From Gigantopelta aegis (Eukaryota > Mollusca > Gastropoda > Neomphalida > Peltospiridae), in NCBI RefSeq assembly GCF_016097555.1, contig NC_054702.1, positions 73,165,933-73,229,932 on the forward strand: 64,000 bases of DNA, read 5' to 3'. How positions within the stretch are numbered: the first letter of the stretch is position 1; each line of letters begins with the position of its first letter. Below, piece by piece: positions 34,633 to 62,968 of this stretch. Made by a program: the position numbers and the translations under genes. Under the pieces are notes generated by a model that searched no databases, had not been told where the DNA came from, and saw only the letters and a list, made by a program, of their open reading frames with translations.

Positions 34633-35593
34633 GTATTGAAAATCTGTTACTTATACTGACAAATGATGCCTTAATTAAATCCAGTGTCCGATTTTATTTT
34701 GAAAGTCGTGAGTTTTCTTTTATTTAAGCGCATTTACCAAATTGCTAAATGTTTTTGGCCAAGTATAAATATACACACACATCTCACATTTAATAACTGC
34801 CACCCCAACCCGTTACTGACATCTATCTTCTGATTCCTATGGGAATGCCATTTAAAAAAACCAGTTACAATCTTTTCAGTGTCATATTCAATACTTCATA
34901 TAGGTCTCTGAAAATTATGAGAATGATTGTTTTTTATTGTGCATTGTTCACAAAAATCTATTAAAAAATTGTTCTTGCATTAAATTAACAACATCATTCC
35001 ATAGACAATAATGGGTTATGCAAAAGGCAAATAGGTTACTTGAATTTGTTTTTGCACAACTGAAAAGGTATGTGTTACACAGATTTTCAATCTTCTAAAG
35101 CCTGTTGAATGTACCAGGTCTAGAGCAGCTTGGTTATCGCAGAAGAAAAAAATATTTGTGACAAGTATATGAAAATACATGGTCAGTAATTTTTTTTTTT
35201 TTTATTACCAAAAGTAGAATTTAATGGTAATTTATGGTGTGTAGAACACAATATGAACAAAAATAGAAAACCAATGAAATATTGAAAACATTGCATTTGT
35301 TAAAATATGGCAGAATCACCTCTATAACTTGGCACTTGCTTTCTTAGAACTTGATATTCACAGGAGATAATCACTGTTTTTTTGAGAATAAACTAATGTG
35401 ACATGAGCAAGGCAAATTATTACTCTATGTATGATGTATTGATTTTTATCATGTTTTAATTTTTTGCTTGTCACATTTAGGACACCAGGATACATAGTGT
35501 ACATGTACTTGCTGGTAAAATAAAATGAATATAAATTTATTTTGTTATTTTATTATTTAAAAATATATTAATACACATACATGTATGTATATT

Positions 35594-35934
35594 CAGGGCT
35601 CGAACTTAACAATTGCAGTCATTGAGATATAAATTGTCTTGGGTCAAGTGCGTCCACAGATGGCACTTTTCTGCCACAGGTTAAACATTTCTATAGTCGG
35701 TATTGCTCCTCAATGATGGCAAACTGTATATACCTGGTGTATATTATCTGCTAGTTTTGTGTTTTTGAAATATGTCTACACACAGCAAAATAACCTTTCA
35801 GTCGTGTTGATTTACTGCAAGTCACTTTGAAAAAACCCCAGGCAAGCTCAAAATTGACGTCAGTGGGTCATGTCACCATGGCAATGTTTCTAAAAATCTT
35901 GCTATAGGTGACAAATTCTTATGTTCGAGCTCTG
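35594..35934. mobile_element. MITE with CAGGGCTCGAAC-type ends
   Basis: Left end CAGGGCTCGAACTTAACAAT and right end AAATTCTTATGTTCGAGCTC... are imperfect inverted repeats (about 80 percent over 21 bp). Length 341 bp, no coding content. Related sequence (CAGGCTCAAAATTG, CCATGGCAAT, CCGAGCCCTG) occurs at 51420-51541 in KDM1A intron 3. Confidence 0.65.
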
Positions 35935-38144
35935 TAGATTGAAATATGAAGTCCAACTAGGTCAAATAAAACTTACATCTTAATTTTCAGACACACCCAT
36001 TTCTTAACACATTGTGAGACACTTATTTTTACACAACAATATCCAACGTATATCAGTTTAAAAGATCTACAATGATGGCACTGATCTACACTAAATGATG
36101 TCTGCCCAATGAAATTAATACGATGACACACGTTGACTTAACTTGGTGGGAAATTGTACATTTTTAAGACTCGTGTCCTTATCTCTCGATTGCTGCTCAA
36201 TGTTATGGATCTCTGTCTGTGCTTATCAATTGTGTGACATTAAAAGGTTTGAGTCTAGACTATTTTATTCTTTTCAGCCAGTTACATTAATTTAATTTTG
36301 TTTAATGAGTTGATTTTTAGAAGTCTGATTTATGTGATGTTATTCATAATTACACTGAATAAAAAGTTTAGGATAACAGTCTACATATAATTAAAGGTGC
36401 ATTGGCCAACAAAAAAAAAAAAAAGATTTATTATTTTTTTTACGTGCTGAAAGCATAGTCTTGCCTTAACATATTTTAGACATATACATGTATATATTGC
36501 AATTCAGATCAAAATGTTTTGTGGTCCCTGTGCACAAAGCCCTAACTTTAGAATGGAGTACTGCCAATTATGATATTCTGCACTCGAATGCAAAATTCTG
36601 GGTGTAATTTGTGGTAAAAGAAGAATAAAGATAAAGCCAATTTAGTGTCTGATTTTACAAACACCCACAACTCCCCCTCCTCCAAAACACTTAAAATGAG
36701 AATTAGAACAGCAGGTAAAATGAACACCAAAGTGAAACCCATTTTAATTTTTTATGCGGAAAGGACATGAACAATGGAATAATTTTTAACTAATGTTAAT
36801 ATGTCCAAACAGTTAAAAAAAAATTCAAGTTTTAATTTTTAATGGCTTAAATCGTTGTCATTTGACCTAAAATGGGAAACCATAACAACCTCAATGCATA
36901 AGGATCCTATGTAAAATACTCGAGATATTTCACTGAACAATCTAAACACAAACTAACAAAACAGACAGTGGTATTGCAATACCCATAACCCCTTCAAGGC
37001 AATTCTCAAGATATATGTGAATTGCACAACAATAAGTGAACATAATTTTGATTTCTCATTTTATTTTATTCTGAAAAATAAGATGACCAAATGAAATGGT
37101 AGATAATGACTTGATGCAAGACTTAATATATTATGTGTACTATAATGAAACAGGACTCAGCACTATCTACTGCATTAAGCACCAAAAAAAAAGGAAAATG
37201 TTCACAAAATGTGACTATGGATTGATAAACCATGAAGCTATTTACAGTAGTTAAAAATAGAAATTTTGATACATGAATATTATTTCTAATACTTAACACT
37301 TGAATTGTTTGTAAAAATAAATATTAAAAAAAGTCCATCTTGTTCTGCATTATTTCTTTTGCAGATCACAAAATGGTTGCACAGTATGGGATCTGTGCTA
37401 TGTTATGATATAATATAACAGACAAATGTTCCTCTTGAACTTGGATCAATCTGAAAAATATTAATGATGTGGAAATGAGCATTTTGAATTCTAAGCAGTA
37501 TTCACAGTAAACCAAATAATTCCTACAAGAATCCTTACGTTCCCTTTATAAAAATGGGCAGCATGTATAGTCCGTTTAGGTCAAAAGGGAACTGATGAAT
37601 TGGCATATAACTCTAAAATAAATAATGCTAAAACTTGTATAAAAGGTTTTAAACCCATACCAACTACCATTAAAAAATGTTACCAAAAAATATCTATATG
37701 AACAAACGTTTCTTAACATACTGCAATCAAATTATACAGATTAAATCTTATTTTTAATACAGGGGTGAAGACAAAATGCTTTCACAGCCATAGTATGCAC
37801 CCTCACCTTCAGTGATACTGAATTAATCGAATGCAGTACACCGAGACCAAAGGTAGAACTGCACATGCTTTATCTTGACTGTGCTATCAGTTTCCTTTAC
37901 ACTTGGATCATAAAAGAAGATTGTAATTTGTAAAGAAATTTATTTACACTAATTTTATTCTCTTTTTTTTTTATTTGCATTGATATGGGTTTAAAATGTA
38001 AAATAGGTTTTTATATAAATTTTAAGTTTATACATTATATGCTTACATGCCAATTCATTGATTGCCTTTTGACACAAATTGACAATAACTAAGTGGTAGA
38101 GTGCTTGCCTAACTGGAACATCAAATGCCATGGTATATACTGAC

Positions 38145-38399
38145 CTGGGCCTAATTTCACAAAACATTGTAAGCCTAATTTTGTATGTAAACGTCTACCC
38201 ACAATTCTTATTACTATTATAGTACAAAAACTATAGTTGGAAACACATATATTTAATTTTCTTTTGTCCTTAAAATGCTCCATTTTCCTTAATGATGTAA
38301 TTTTCTTCATGACATAGATGCCAAACACTTGTAAATGAATGCCCGGTATAACTGTTAGTCTCAGGCGTAAACTTACAATGTTTTGTAAAATTGGCCCAG
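38145..38399. mobile_element. MITE copy 1, GGGCC...CACAAAACATTGTAAG ends
   Basis: Ends CACAAAACATTGTAAGC and CTTACAATGTTTTGTAAAAT are inverted to one another and bounded by TGGGCC/GGCCCA. About 255 bp. A second copy at 43424-43691 is about 80 percent alike by eye. This copy lies just past the KDM1A stop and could be transcribed in its 3' UTR. Confidence 0.8.
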
Positions 38400-38751
38400 T
38401 CTCTGGCAAAATGGTGCTTTTTAGAAGGTGTAACCTATACACACATTTAAATTAGCCTGCTAACAGGTGGGTTTTTTCTTCTTCAGATCTTTAAACTTCA
38501 ATATAGATTAACAGTTTCATTATAAAGCCCAAATTCATTTACAAATGCATTTCTCATGAATACGCCTAATATCAACAAGATCATCAATTCTCTAAAAATA
38601 TTTTCTTGCTGCAAAATCACAGAAGCTCTTCCCCAAATAGTTGAACAGCCAGAACATATTTAAGCAGAAATGTTTACAACAAAGCAACCAACAGGAACAA
38701 AAGAATGAGTACATTAAGAATTCTATCCAGAATGGTTCTGCTGGTTCTAAC

Positions 38752-54564
<15,813 letters not shown>

Positions 54565-54768
54565 CTTTTTTTCAAAATATATTCCAAAATTGATTACCCC
54601 AAAATCAAACACTCTAACCCTGCTTTGTTTACAACAGCGCCCTCTTTCCGCCACCTGTTTTGTCTTGATCTTTCGTATATATATCAGATTGCCAAAGCTA
54701 AGAATATCGAGACTATAGGAGGCCTACGCAAGGTGCCACAAATTATATTCAACCTTGTTAAATTAATA

Positions 54769-55169
54769 TGAACCAGCTTCGGTGGCCACTGGCGTCGTGG
54801 TTAGGCCATCGGCCTACAGGCTGGTAGGTACTGGGTTCGGATCCCAGTCGAGGCATGGGATTTTTAATCCAGATACCGACTCCAAACTCTGAGTGAGTGC
54901 TCCGCAAGGCTCAATGGGTAGGTGTAAACCACTTGCACCGACCAATGATCCAAAACTGGTTCAACAAAGGCCATGGTTTGCGCTATCCTGCCTGTGGGAA
55001 GCGCAAATAAAAGATCCCTTGCTGCTAATCGGAAAGAATAGCCCATGTAGTGGCGACAGCGGGTTTCCTCTCAAAATCTGTGTGGTCCTTAACCATATAT
55101 GTCTGACGCCATATAACTGTAAATAAAAAATGTGTTGAGTGCGTCGTTAAATAAAACATTTCTTTCTTT
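54769..55169 (+). repeat. Full SINE, family B head with tail type 1, intact target duplication
   Basis: Head GGCGTCGTGGTTAGGC and GGGTTCGGATCCC; the rest as in the copy at 15326. Flanked by a 15-bp exact direct repeat CTTGTTAAATTAATA at 54754-54768 and 55170-55184. An insertion of four bases (CACT, giving GGCCACTGGCG) in the head sets it apart. Confidence 0.93.
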
Positions 55170-55448
55170 CTTGTTAAATTAATAAACATCAAAGTAACAC
55201 CACAAGGAACTTTGAAGTTTGATGCTATGTTATATGTTATTTAACTGATATTAATAAAATAATTATTTTATAAAGTTAAATCACGTTAAATTTATTATTT
55301 GATAGGGTCTACAACAAATTATATTTGTTTTAATAAAATATAAAAAATAGGAAAAAAACATCCATTAATATTTGTTATATAAACAAATTACATTATATCA
55401 TAAATTATTGTGATTTATAACGTAACCACCTTTCCGCCATCATTGTGA

Positions 55449-55472
55449 TCACGTGATTAAAGAATCACGTGA
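55449..55472 (+). promoter_or_regulatory. Two TCACGTGA palindromes before the GH3 start codon
   Basis: TCACGTGA at 55449-55456 and 55465-55472, 16 bp apart, the second ending 8 bp before the ATG. CACGTG is the E-box core bound by bHLH-zip factors (USF, MiT/TFE); flanking T and A match the extended form used by MiT/TFE factors at lysosomal genes. Function is inferred. Confidence 0.5.
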
Positions 55473-55480
55473 TTGACAAA

Positions 55481-55806
55481 ATGGCGACCCCCTTGTCAAA
55501 AATATTGATATTGTTTTATGTCCATTCTTGTATTATCAACGGATCATTTTCTGACTACCCGTTCAGGAACACATCTCTTCCTTTTGATGAACGAGTTGAC
55601 GATCTTGTCACGCGATTAAAACTGGATGAAATAATACTTCAAATGGCACACGGAGGAGGCGGTTCGCATGGTGGACAACCTGATCCACCAATCGCTCGGC
55701 TTGGCATAAAACCATTCCAGTGGTCTACTGAATGTCTGAGGGGCGTGGCAATGGCAGGCAATGCCACTTCTTTTCCTCAAGCCATTGGCTTAGCATCATC
55801 TTTTAA
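55481..55806 (+). CDS. GH3 exon 1 (signal peptide and N-terminus)
   Basis: 109 codons up to AA|GTAAGT. The ATG at 55481 was chosen; the GTG 12 bases upstream is not a plausible start. After the signal peptide come PFRNTSLPFDERVDDLVTRL and IARLGIKPFQWSTECLRGVA. Confidence 0.9.
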
Positions 55807-55908
55807 GTAAGTGATTGACATATCAATATTGCATTATTTTATCACGGGTTTTAATGTAGCTAGAGTCACCTCCAGCCCTTCCCTTAATATTGATACAGGG
55901 CCGTAGCT

Positions 55909-55944
<36 letters not shown>

Positions 55945-56490
55945 CGAGGGGGGGGGGCGCAAAAAAATTCGGAAAGCATTATAGAAATTTAAAGAAAAGG
56001 AGTTTTACCCTATTAACTACTCAGTTGCCCCCCCCCCCCCCCCCCCCCCAACACAAAATCCTAGCTACGGCCCTGTGATATGTCACTAACAACCCAAAAC
56101 TAACCAATAACCCACTGTTCTGGGCAGAAATTCCACTTTTCAGATAGCTGAGACATGTGGCCAAGACAGCATGCTTGGATATACGTACGAATATTAATAA
56201 CCTAAACATAAAACAAAACAACCCAATAAGGAAAATTAAATCCTGTTTCTCAACAAAGCGAGAATAGAAAAAAAAAAAAAAAGTTAAAAGTTAAAGTTTG
56301 TTTTCTTTAACGACACCACTAAAATAGCTCAGCACATTAATTTATAGACCATCGGCTATTGGATGTCAAACATAATTTAGACATTTGGTCTTAGGAAAGC
56401 CGCTACATTTTCTCATTTCATTCATTTCATTTCATGTATACTTATTTTTGTGCTTATATCCAATTAAAGTTCAAGCACGCTGTCCTGGGT

Positions 56491-56527
<37 letters not shown>

Positions 56528-56966
56528 AATGGTGGAAGATTCCAATACCCCCATCCACCCACCCCCACCCCCACACCTCCCCCACCCCCGAACCCACCCC
56601 CAATCCCCAATGTACTGCCGCAGTAGTTAATTAATAACAACAAATAACAACAACCCAGAACTGATCACTTAATTAGTTAATCTCTAGGTGTCTAGTTTAC
56701 ACAATATGCTAATCACTTCACCGTGACACAACACCTACACGTGTGATAATTGAGAAACGCTAACACACACACGTGTGATAATGGAGAAACGCTTCCAGGG
56801 GAACTTAATTAATAAAGGAATTACAACACTATTCCTAACTGGTTAATTTTTAATTAACCATAACTACTCAGTCAATAACCTTGTAATACAGAATTAATAC
56901 TGGTACCTATCACAATAAAGACAATAACCTACAGTTTACCTAGGTCCTCTAGGATGACTGGCTAAG

Positions 56967-57044
<78 letters not shown>

Positions 57045-58377
57045 ACGGTGAGCCTACAGAATACTGCGTCAGATGACCGGCAGCACCGTCTAAATAATAT
57101 TGGTATAATACAGTATTAAAATATTTAAAGTCACATCAATCACATCAAGGTTATACACAGAGCAGAAAATATATATTTACCAAAGTCCCGTCTGAACTAA
57201 TATAGATCGTTCAGTGGACGGACAGCGATCCCCTGGAGCCTTCCTATCTTTCTCCTCGATATCTCTAAAACCCTAGCTATTTATTCAAAACTCACGTATC
57301 ATGTGGATTTTCCACAACCACCACGCCGGCATATCTTTCTCTGATCGTCAGACTGGCTGTCGCCATTCGCCAAATCACGGTTGTAAAAACCGCACTCGCA
57401 GAGGTATTACGTAACTACTGGCCACATGGCCTCCACAACTGGACTAAGTGCATATCGGAATGCACGATCGCGTGAAGGTATTACGTAACATTTTGCCCAT
57501 CTGGGCTAAGTGCATTTGGAACTGCACACGGCCTTCTAAAACAATTAATATCGCCACAGGCGAAAAGAAATTAAGAGCATGTACCGTCACAATTAGGTTA
57601 CGACAAAATTGATTTTTTTTTTTTCAGACTGGACTCCTAGAATAATTTATCACAATTAGATTTAATTTTAAAATTCTGTTCCAGTGCAAAACTTATTCAC
57701 GATGTGGCAGAAGCGACCTCAGAAGAAGTAAGGGCAAAACATAATGACTTCGTGAAGCGAGGCATCTTCCATGACCACACTGGACTGGGGTGCTGGAGCC
57801 CGGTCATCAACATCATGAGGCATCCGTTGTGGGGAAGGAACCAGGTAGGCCTAGCGTCAAGTTCACTGTGCAGTCGAATCGTAAACGGGCACGGCAGAGC
57901 AGGAGGTGGAATGGGGCCTGGGGGGGGGGGGGGGAGGCTTTAACACCCCAATAATTCTGAATAAAAAATATTATTGGTAATAAATCTTAAGACAGAGATG
58001 GATTTTACCTGTAGAATGCAGGAAATTGCATTTCAGGACAGCTAATTTTCAAAATTTTATGGGAGAACACACCCCTCCCACCCCCAATGTCTACAATGGT
58101 CCACCATGCCCGTTAAAGCCACTGAACCTATATTATATGTAGTTATTATCATATAATGTAAAACATATTTTGCTATTACAGCTTTTGTTTAGTGTTAATT
58201 TACTTAGTGCACACATTTTTACTTACATTAACAATTTTCGTAAATCTAACGGGTTTGTCGTCCTGGTGTTTGTAGTGGCCCCAAATTCATTTTATATGAA
58301 AAGAAAAAGGTACGTACCACGGAAATTAGTCAGTGGCCTTTAGACCCAATATACTTACTCTCTTTTTTTTACCTGTG

Positions 58378-58437
<60 letters not shown>

Positions 58438-61400
58438 TGTATGCAGGCGTTTGTATTGGTTATTTGGTCGTTTTGTTTATAGGAGACGTATGGAGAAGAC
58501 CCATACTTAACTGGGATCCTTGCCAGACATTTTGTTTCTGGTCTCCAAGGCAACCATCCGCGATACATCCGTGCAGTCTCGACGTGCAAGCATTTTGATG
58601 CTTATGGCGGCCCTGAGGATTTACCAGTGTCTCGACAAGTCTTCAATGCTAAGGTATGAGTTAGACAATCAGTTAATTATAATTAAAAATAAAAATAAAG
58701 TTAATTCTTATTTTTTTAAATTTAACAACACAACTAGAGCACATTAATTAATCATGGGATATTGGATGTCAAACATTTGGTAATTCTAACACTTAGTCAT
58801 CAGAGGAAACTTGCGACATTTGTCCTAATGCAGCAAGAGATCATTTATATGCACTTTCCCACACACAGGAAAGCACACACCACGGCCTTTGACCAGTTGG
58901 TTGTGGTGTACTGTCTGGAACGAAACAAAAACCCCAGTCAAGTGAGGACTCAACAGACTGAGCTAAATCCCACCTCAAAATGAAAAAAAAATCAATGTAC
59001 AATATAGTATATCAAATGTCACACTTTAAAGATTCATAATGTTTTTAGTACTCATTTGGCATCTAAGAAAGTCGCACAGACAGTTGCTGTATTATTCGTA
59101 TTTACTTTCAAACTGATACAAAGAAAAGAAACTTTTATTAATGATAATTTATGTCCAGGATGGTATGTCCTCCTCAGGCTCCGAATCAGTTGTAAAATCG
59201 GGACAAGTTTTATGTTCTGCATCCTCTATCTTGGTTGCCACTGATACTGTTTTAATATGAGACTACTTACCATCTTTGGAAGCATAGGCTTTGCGTTGTT
59301 GCACTATCATCAGGTTCCATTCATGATCAAGTGAAGAAGGTGGCCATGGGACATAATATTAGGCTATGAGCCAGACCCCAAAACGTTTGGCCAGCGTATC
59401 ATGTGAGGAGAATAAGACTAATATTGATTTTTGACAAGGTATACCCCTAGAGTTAAACCACATGTGATAGCAGTGTAACGGTGGTAGCTTTTAGTATGTT
59501 ATCACCTTTTGTATAAGCCTATCCTAAAATAAACTGCAGAAGAAAGATGACCATTTTCAGACACATCGATTCGAAGGAAATTCATTATGAAATTCATACC
59601 AAATAAATTAAAGTGATTTCTTTTCGGGCTCCTAACTAGACATCCTGACACCAAGGTGAAAACAGACGGGATCACCATTTATGTCCAATCATTAACCGGG
59701 ACAAGATATTTGCTGTGACATGTCGACAACATACCCTTTCACAAAAACACTTCATGGAAACACTGAGGTCATCCAGATACTGCATAAGTTTAGTATGGTG
59801 TGTGCCCAAAACACACCTGGGCTGGGGATGGGGATGGGGATGGAGCTGAGGCTAGTGAGTATGGTACTAGTTGAAAAAGAAACTCACTAAATCGAATGTG
59901 ACAAAACACAAGTCATCTGTTCAGCAGACGACACATAACATGATCTAACATAATATGACAGCAGCAGACTAACCAGACCCAAATCCAGCTCCAGTGTGTG
60001 GTGGACCTTAGTTTTTCAATGTGTTGATGTTCAGCTCTAGGATGATGTGGTCCATAAAAACTGGCATAAACGTCTATATCATTGACTCGATGACTAAAGC
60101 AGATATTTGTAAACATTGAGCACCAATTGTTGGACATATATGTAGCCAGTGCACGTATGAACATATGGCTTCATCTCACCAGAGATAACCATACTCCAGA
60201 AAATCAAGGAAGCTGCTCAAGTTGCCTGTAAGAAGAACCTGATGTGGAGGGCAAACATGTCCAGAGAGTCGGCGAATCCCAATGTGGACCAGATTTAACA
60301 TCAACCAAATGCCAACCTCAGGAGATGGTGGGTATCTACCCTTCTCAATGCACCAGCCACAAAAGTTAACCACAGTGTTTGAAATCTTCAAGTAGTCAGA
60401 ACTAATGAGTGAGAAACTACTTGTTGAAAAAATATGGTAGTTATGGATAAAAAGCTTCATGTAAAAGCTAATGAAATAAATTAGCACGTTTTAAGGATTC
60501 GTGTAAGGTGTCCATCACTGGGGTCCATGTTTGTAAACACTGCAATCATGTTACGTCAGGGTACATAAGTATGTCTAAGAAACCATTACGAAATTAGTAC
60601 TGCAAGAGGGATTTACCATGTGGATGAAGGACAATGTTTTCGGCAGCAGTGATTTGATCATCATTCTTAGCATGGTCGACGATTTGAACAGAAATAGTAA
60701 AGTCCACTCTCAGGTGACCTGATAACAATGTGGATATATGTTATAATACACCCTAATTCACAACAATGGAGAGCTATCCACATACTGGATGTCCTACATA
60801 CTTATGCTAGAGGATGTAATACATGTATTTGGTCTTCTATGTGCTTTTCGTGTAGGGAACTGAAATGTGCACCTTCATGCCTTAAGAACTATTATCTTGC
60901 GGCGTTTTGCTTATGATAAGATCAGCTATGCCAGGTACCTAGCCTCAAACTTTGCTCTGAAGACGAAGTTCCCAGAGACGAATCCTGTTAAGCATGGAGC
61001 TTGAAACATGGGCTACTTCTCAGTACAGATGGCTAGCAACAACAATTTTTGGTGGATCCCTGTGAACTAGACCACTGGGGACACAATAAAGATACTCAGA
61101 CTTCTTGAGGCAGAGCCTGAAAGTTGGAGTTGTCAAACAGTATTATTAACAGCTGAACCCAGCAGTACATCTCCAGGTCAGTTAAAAGGTAACAAAGCAA
61201 AATTCCATCATACTTACTAACCAAGAATAAACCCTATTCACTCGTGGACTAATTGTATTATTTCTGACTTTAGGTGTCGGAGAGAGATCTTCGGACAACA
61301 TTTTTACCACAGTTCCAAGCCTGCACAAGTTTGGCTCTGGGAGTAATGTGCAGCTACAACAGGTATGTAAAAGTAATTTGGAAATTAACAATATTCTTCC

Positions 61401-62912
61401 ACAAAGGAAGTGAATAAGTAATGACACACAATGTAAATATCACCTTAAAGCTGCAACTGCTAGTTCTATATGCGCCATAGAATAAATTTGAAAGTTAGTT
61501 TTCCAAAACACAAGTACTGATTAAAGATAAATGTCTCAGAATAAAGACATTAATATGATTTTCCATTTTGTCCTTAACGTTTACAGCGTGAATGGCATAC
61601 CTGCATGTGCAAATAAACGTCTACTGACCGATATTCTCCGAAAAGAATGGAATTACAAAGGCTACATTGTGACAGATGCTGGAGCAGCTCAGTTCATAAT
61701 TCAGTGGCACCACTATTACAACAACAGCATTGATGCTGCCGCTGGCTGTGTAAATGCTGGAGTCAACTTGGAGCTGGTGGGTGCTAACCCTATCTTTCTT
61801 TCCATTGGCAAAGCTATACAATTGAGGAAATTGACCGAAGACCTAGTCAGAGAAAGGGTTAAGCCACTGTTTTTTGCTAGAATGAGACTAGGAGAGTTCG
61901 ATCCCCCAGAAATGAATCCGTACAACCTGTTTAACCTGTCTGTGATCCAGAGTCTAGCTCATCGTGAGCTGTCACTCAAGGCAGCCATGCAGTCGTTTGT
62001 GTTACTGAAAAACAGTGGTGGATTCCTTCCTTTAAAGTCAAAGATGAATTCTATTGCTGTGAGTATCTTTCGATTTTTCTAATAAATTGTAAACGCGTTT
62101 TTGATAAAAGAAAATCAAACAAAAATACAGTGTAGAACGCCTTGGAAGAGCCAGCTACATTCAGTTCATATATTTTTAGGTCATAGCATTCTTCTACTGC
62201 AGTCGTTATTTCTTTTTAGCATTTTCTCATGCAGGTGGTATCGACTTTAGTGTGCAATATTGAAGACATACAGATGATATAAATCATGACAAATCAATGT
62301 TATTTTTTCCTCACTGTGCAGTGTTTGTAGTATCTGAGCATTTATGGGGAAGGAGTTCACATGTTCATTTCCAACTTATTAAAACTAGGCACCACCCGGT
62401 TAGCAATCAACGTTTAGAAGTCATGGCAACTGTGACAGAACATGCCCTTAATTTTGTTTTCGCCTGTGGCGATATTAATTGTTTTAGAGGGCCGTGTGCA
62501 GTTCCAATATGCACTTAAGTCCAGGTGGCCAGTAGTTACGTAATACCTCCGCGAGTGCGGTTTTTACAACCGTGATTTTGGCGACTAGGCGTCATTGAGT
62601 CTGACAATCTGAGAAAAAAAATACCGCTTGGTCGCGGTGGAAATAGCACTTGTAGGGATTCGTGCCGCGATGTACCCCCAGGCGATATATATTTTTTTTA
62701 ATAAATAGCTAGGGTTTTAGAGATATCGGGGAGAAACATAGGAAGGCTTCCAGGGATCGCTGTCTGTCCGGACTGGTAAATAATTTTGTTTCTGCTCTGT
62801 GTATAACCTTGATGTGATTGATGTGACTTTAAATATTTTAATACTGTATTATACCAATATTATTTAGACGGTGCTGCCGGTCATCTGACGCAGTATAATC
62901 TAGGCTCACCGT

Positions 62913-62968
<56 letters not shown>

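Larger units (their letters stand above)
33246..38751. other. Convergent intergenic region between UFL1 and KDM1A
   Basis: Holds the two 3' UTRs, whose ends I cannot fix. Candidate poly(A) signals: ATTAAA near 33338 and AATAAA at 33419-33424 (inside a SINE tail) for UFL1; the reverse complement of AATAAA at 37939-37944 for KDM1A. Also contains a SINE tail (33390-33463), a Tc1 remnant (34048-34632) and MITEs (35594-35934, 38145-38399). No further gene is seen between 36000 and 38140. Confidence 0.6.
54565..55480. promoter_or_regulatory. Head-to-head intergenic region of KDM1A and the GH3 gene
   Basis: 916 bp separate the two start codons, which lie on opposite strands. It must hold both promoters. 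A family B SINE with intact target duplication fills 54769-55169. No TATA box is convincing for either gene. CCGCCATC at 55435 resembles a YY1-type site. Confidence 0.7.

Noticed and set aside
54565-54654. N-terminal extension of KDM1A from the ATG at 54654
   Set aside because: The added 30 residues (MAERGRCCKQS...) have no family similarity; the ATG at 54564 gives a typical disordered N-terminus. Kept only as an alternative.
55469-55480. Start of the GH3 frame at 55469
   Set aside because: That codon is GTG; the first ATG in frame is at 55481 and is followed by a good signal peptide.
56434-56634. Frame over CA/AT repeats and C-rich DNA
   Set aside because: Low-complexity translation (THTHTHTYIYIY) of microsatellites.
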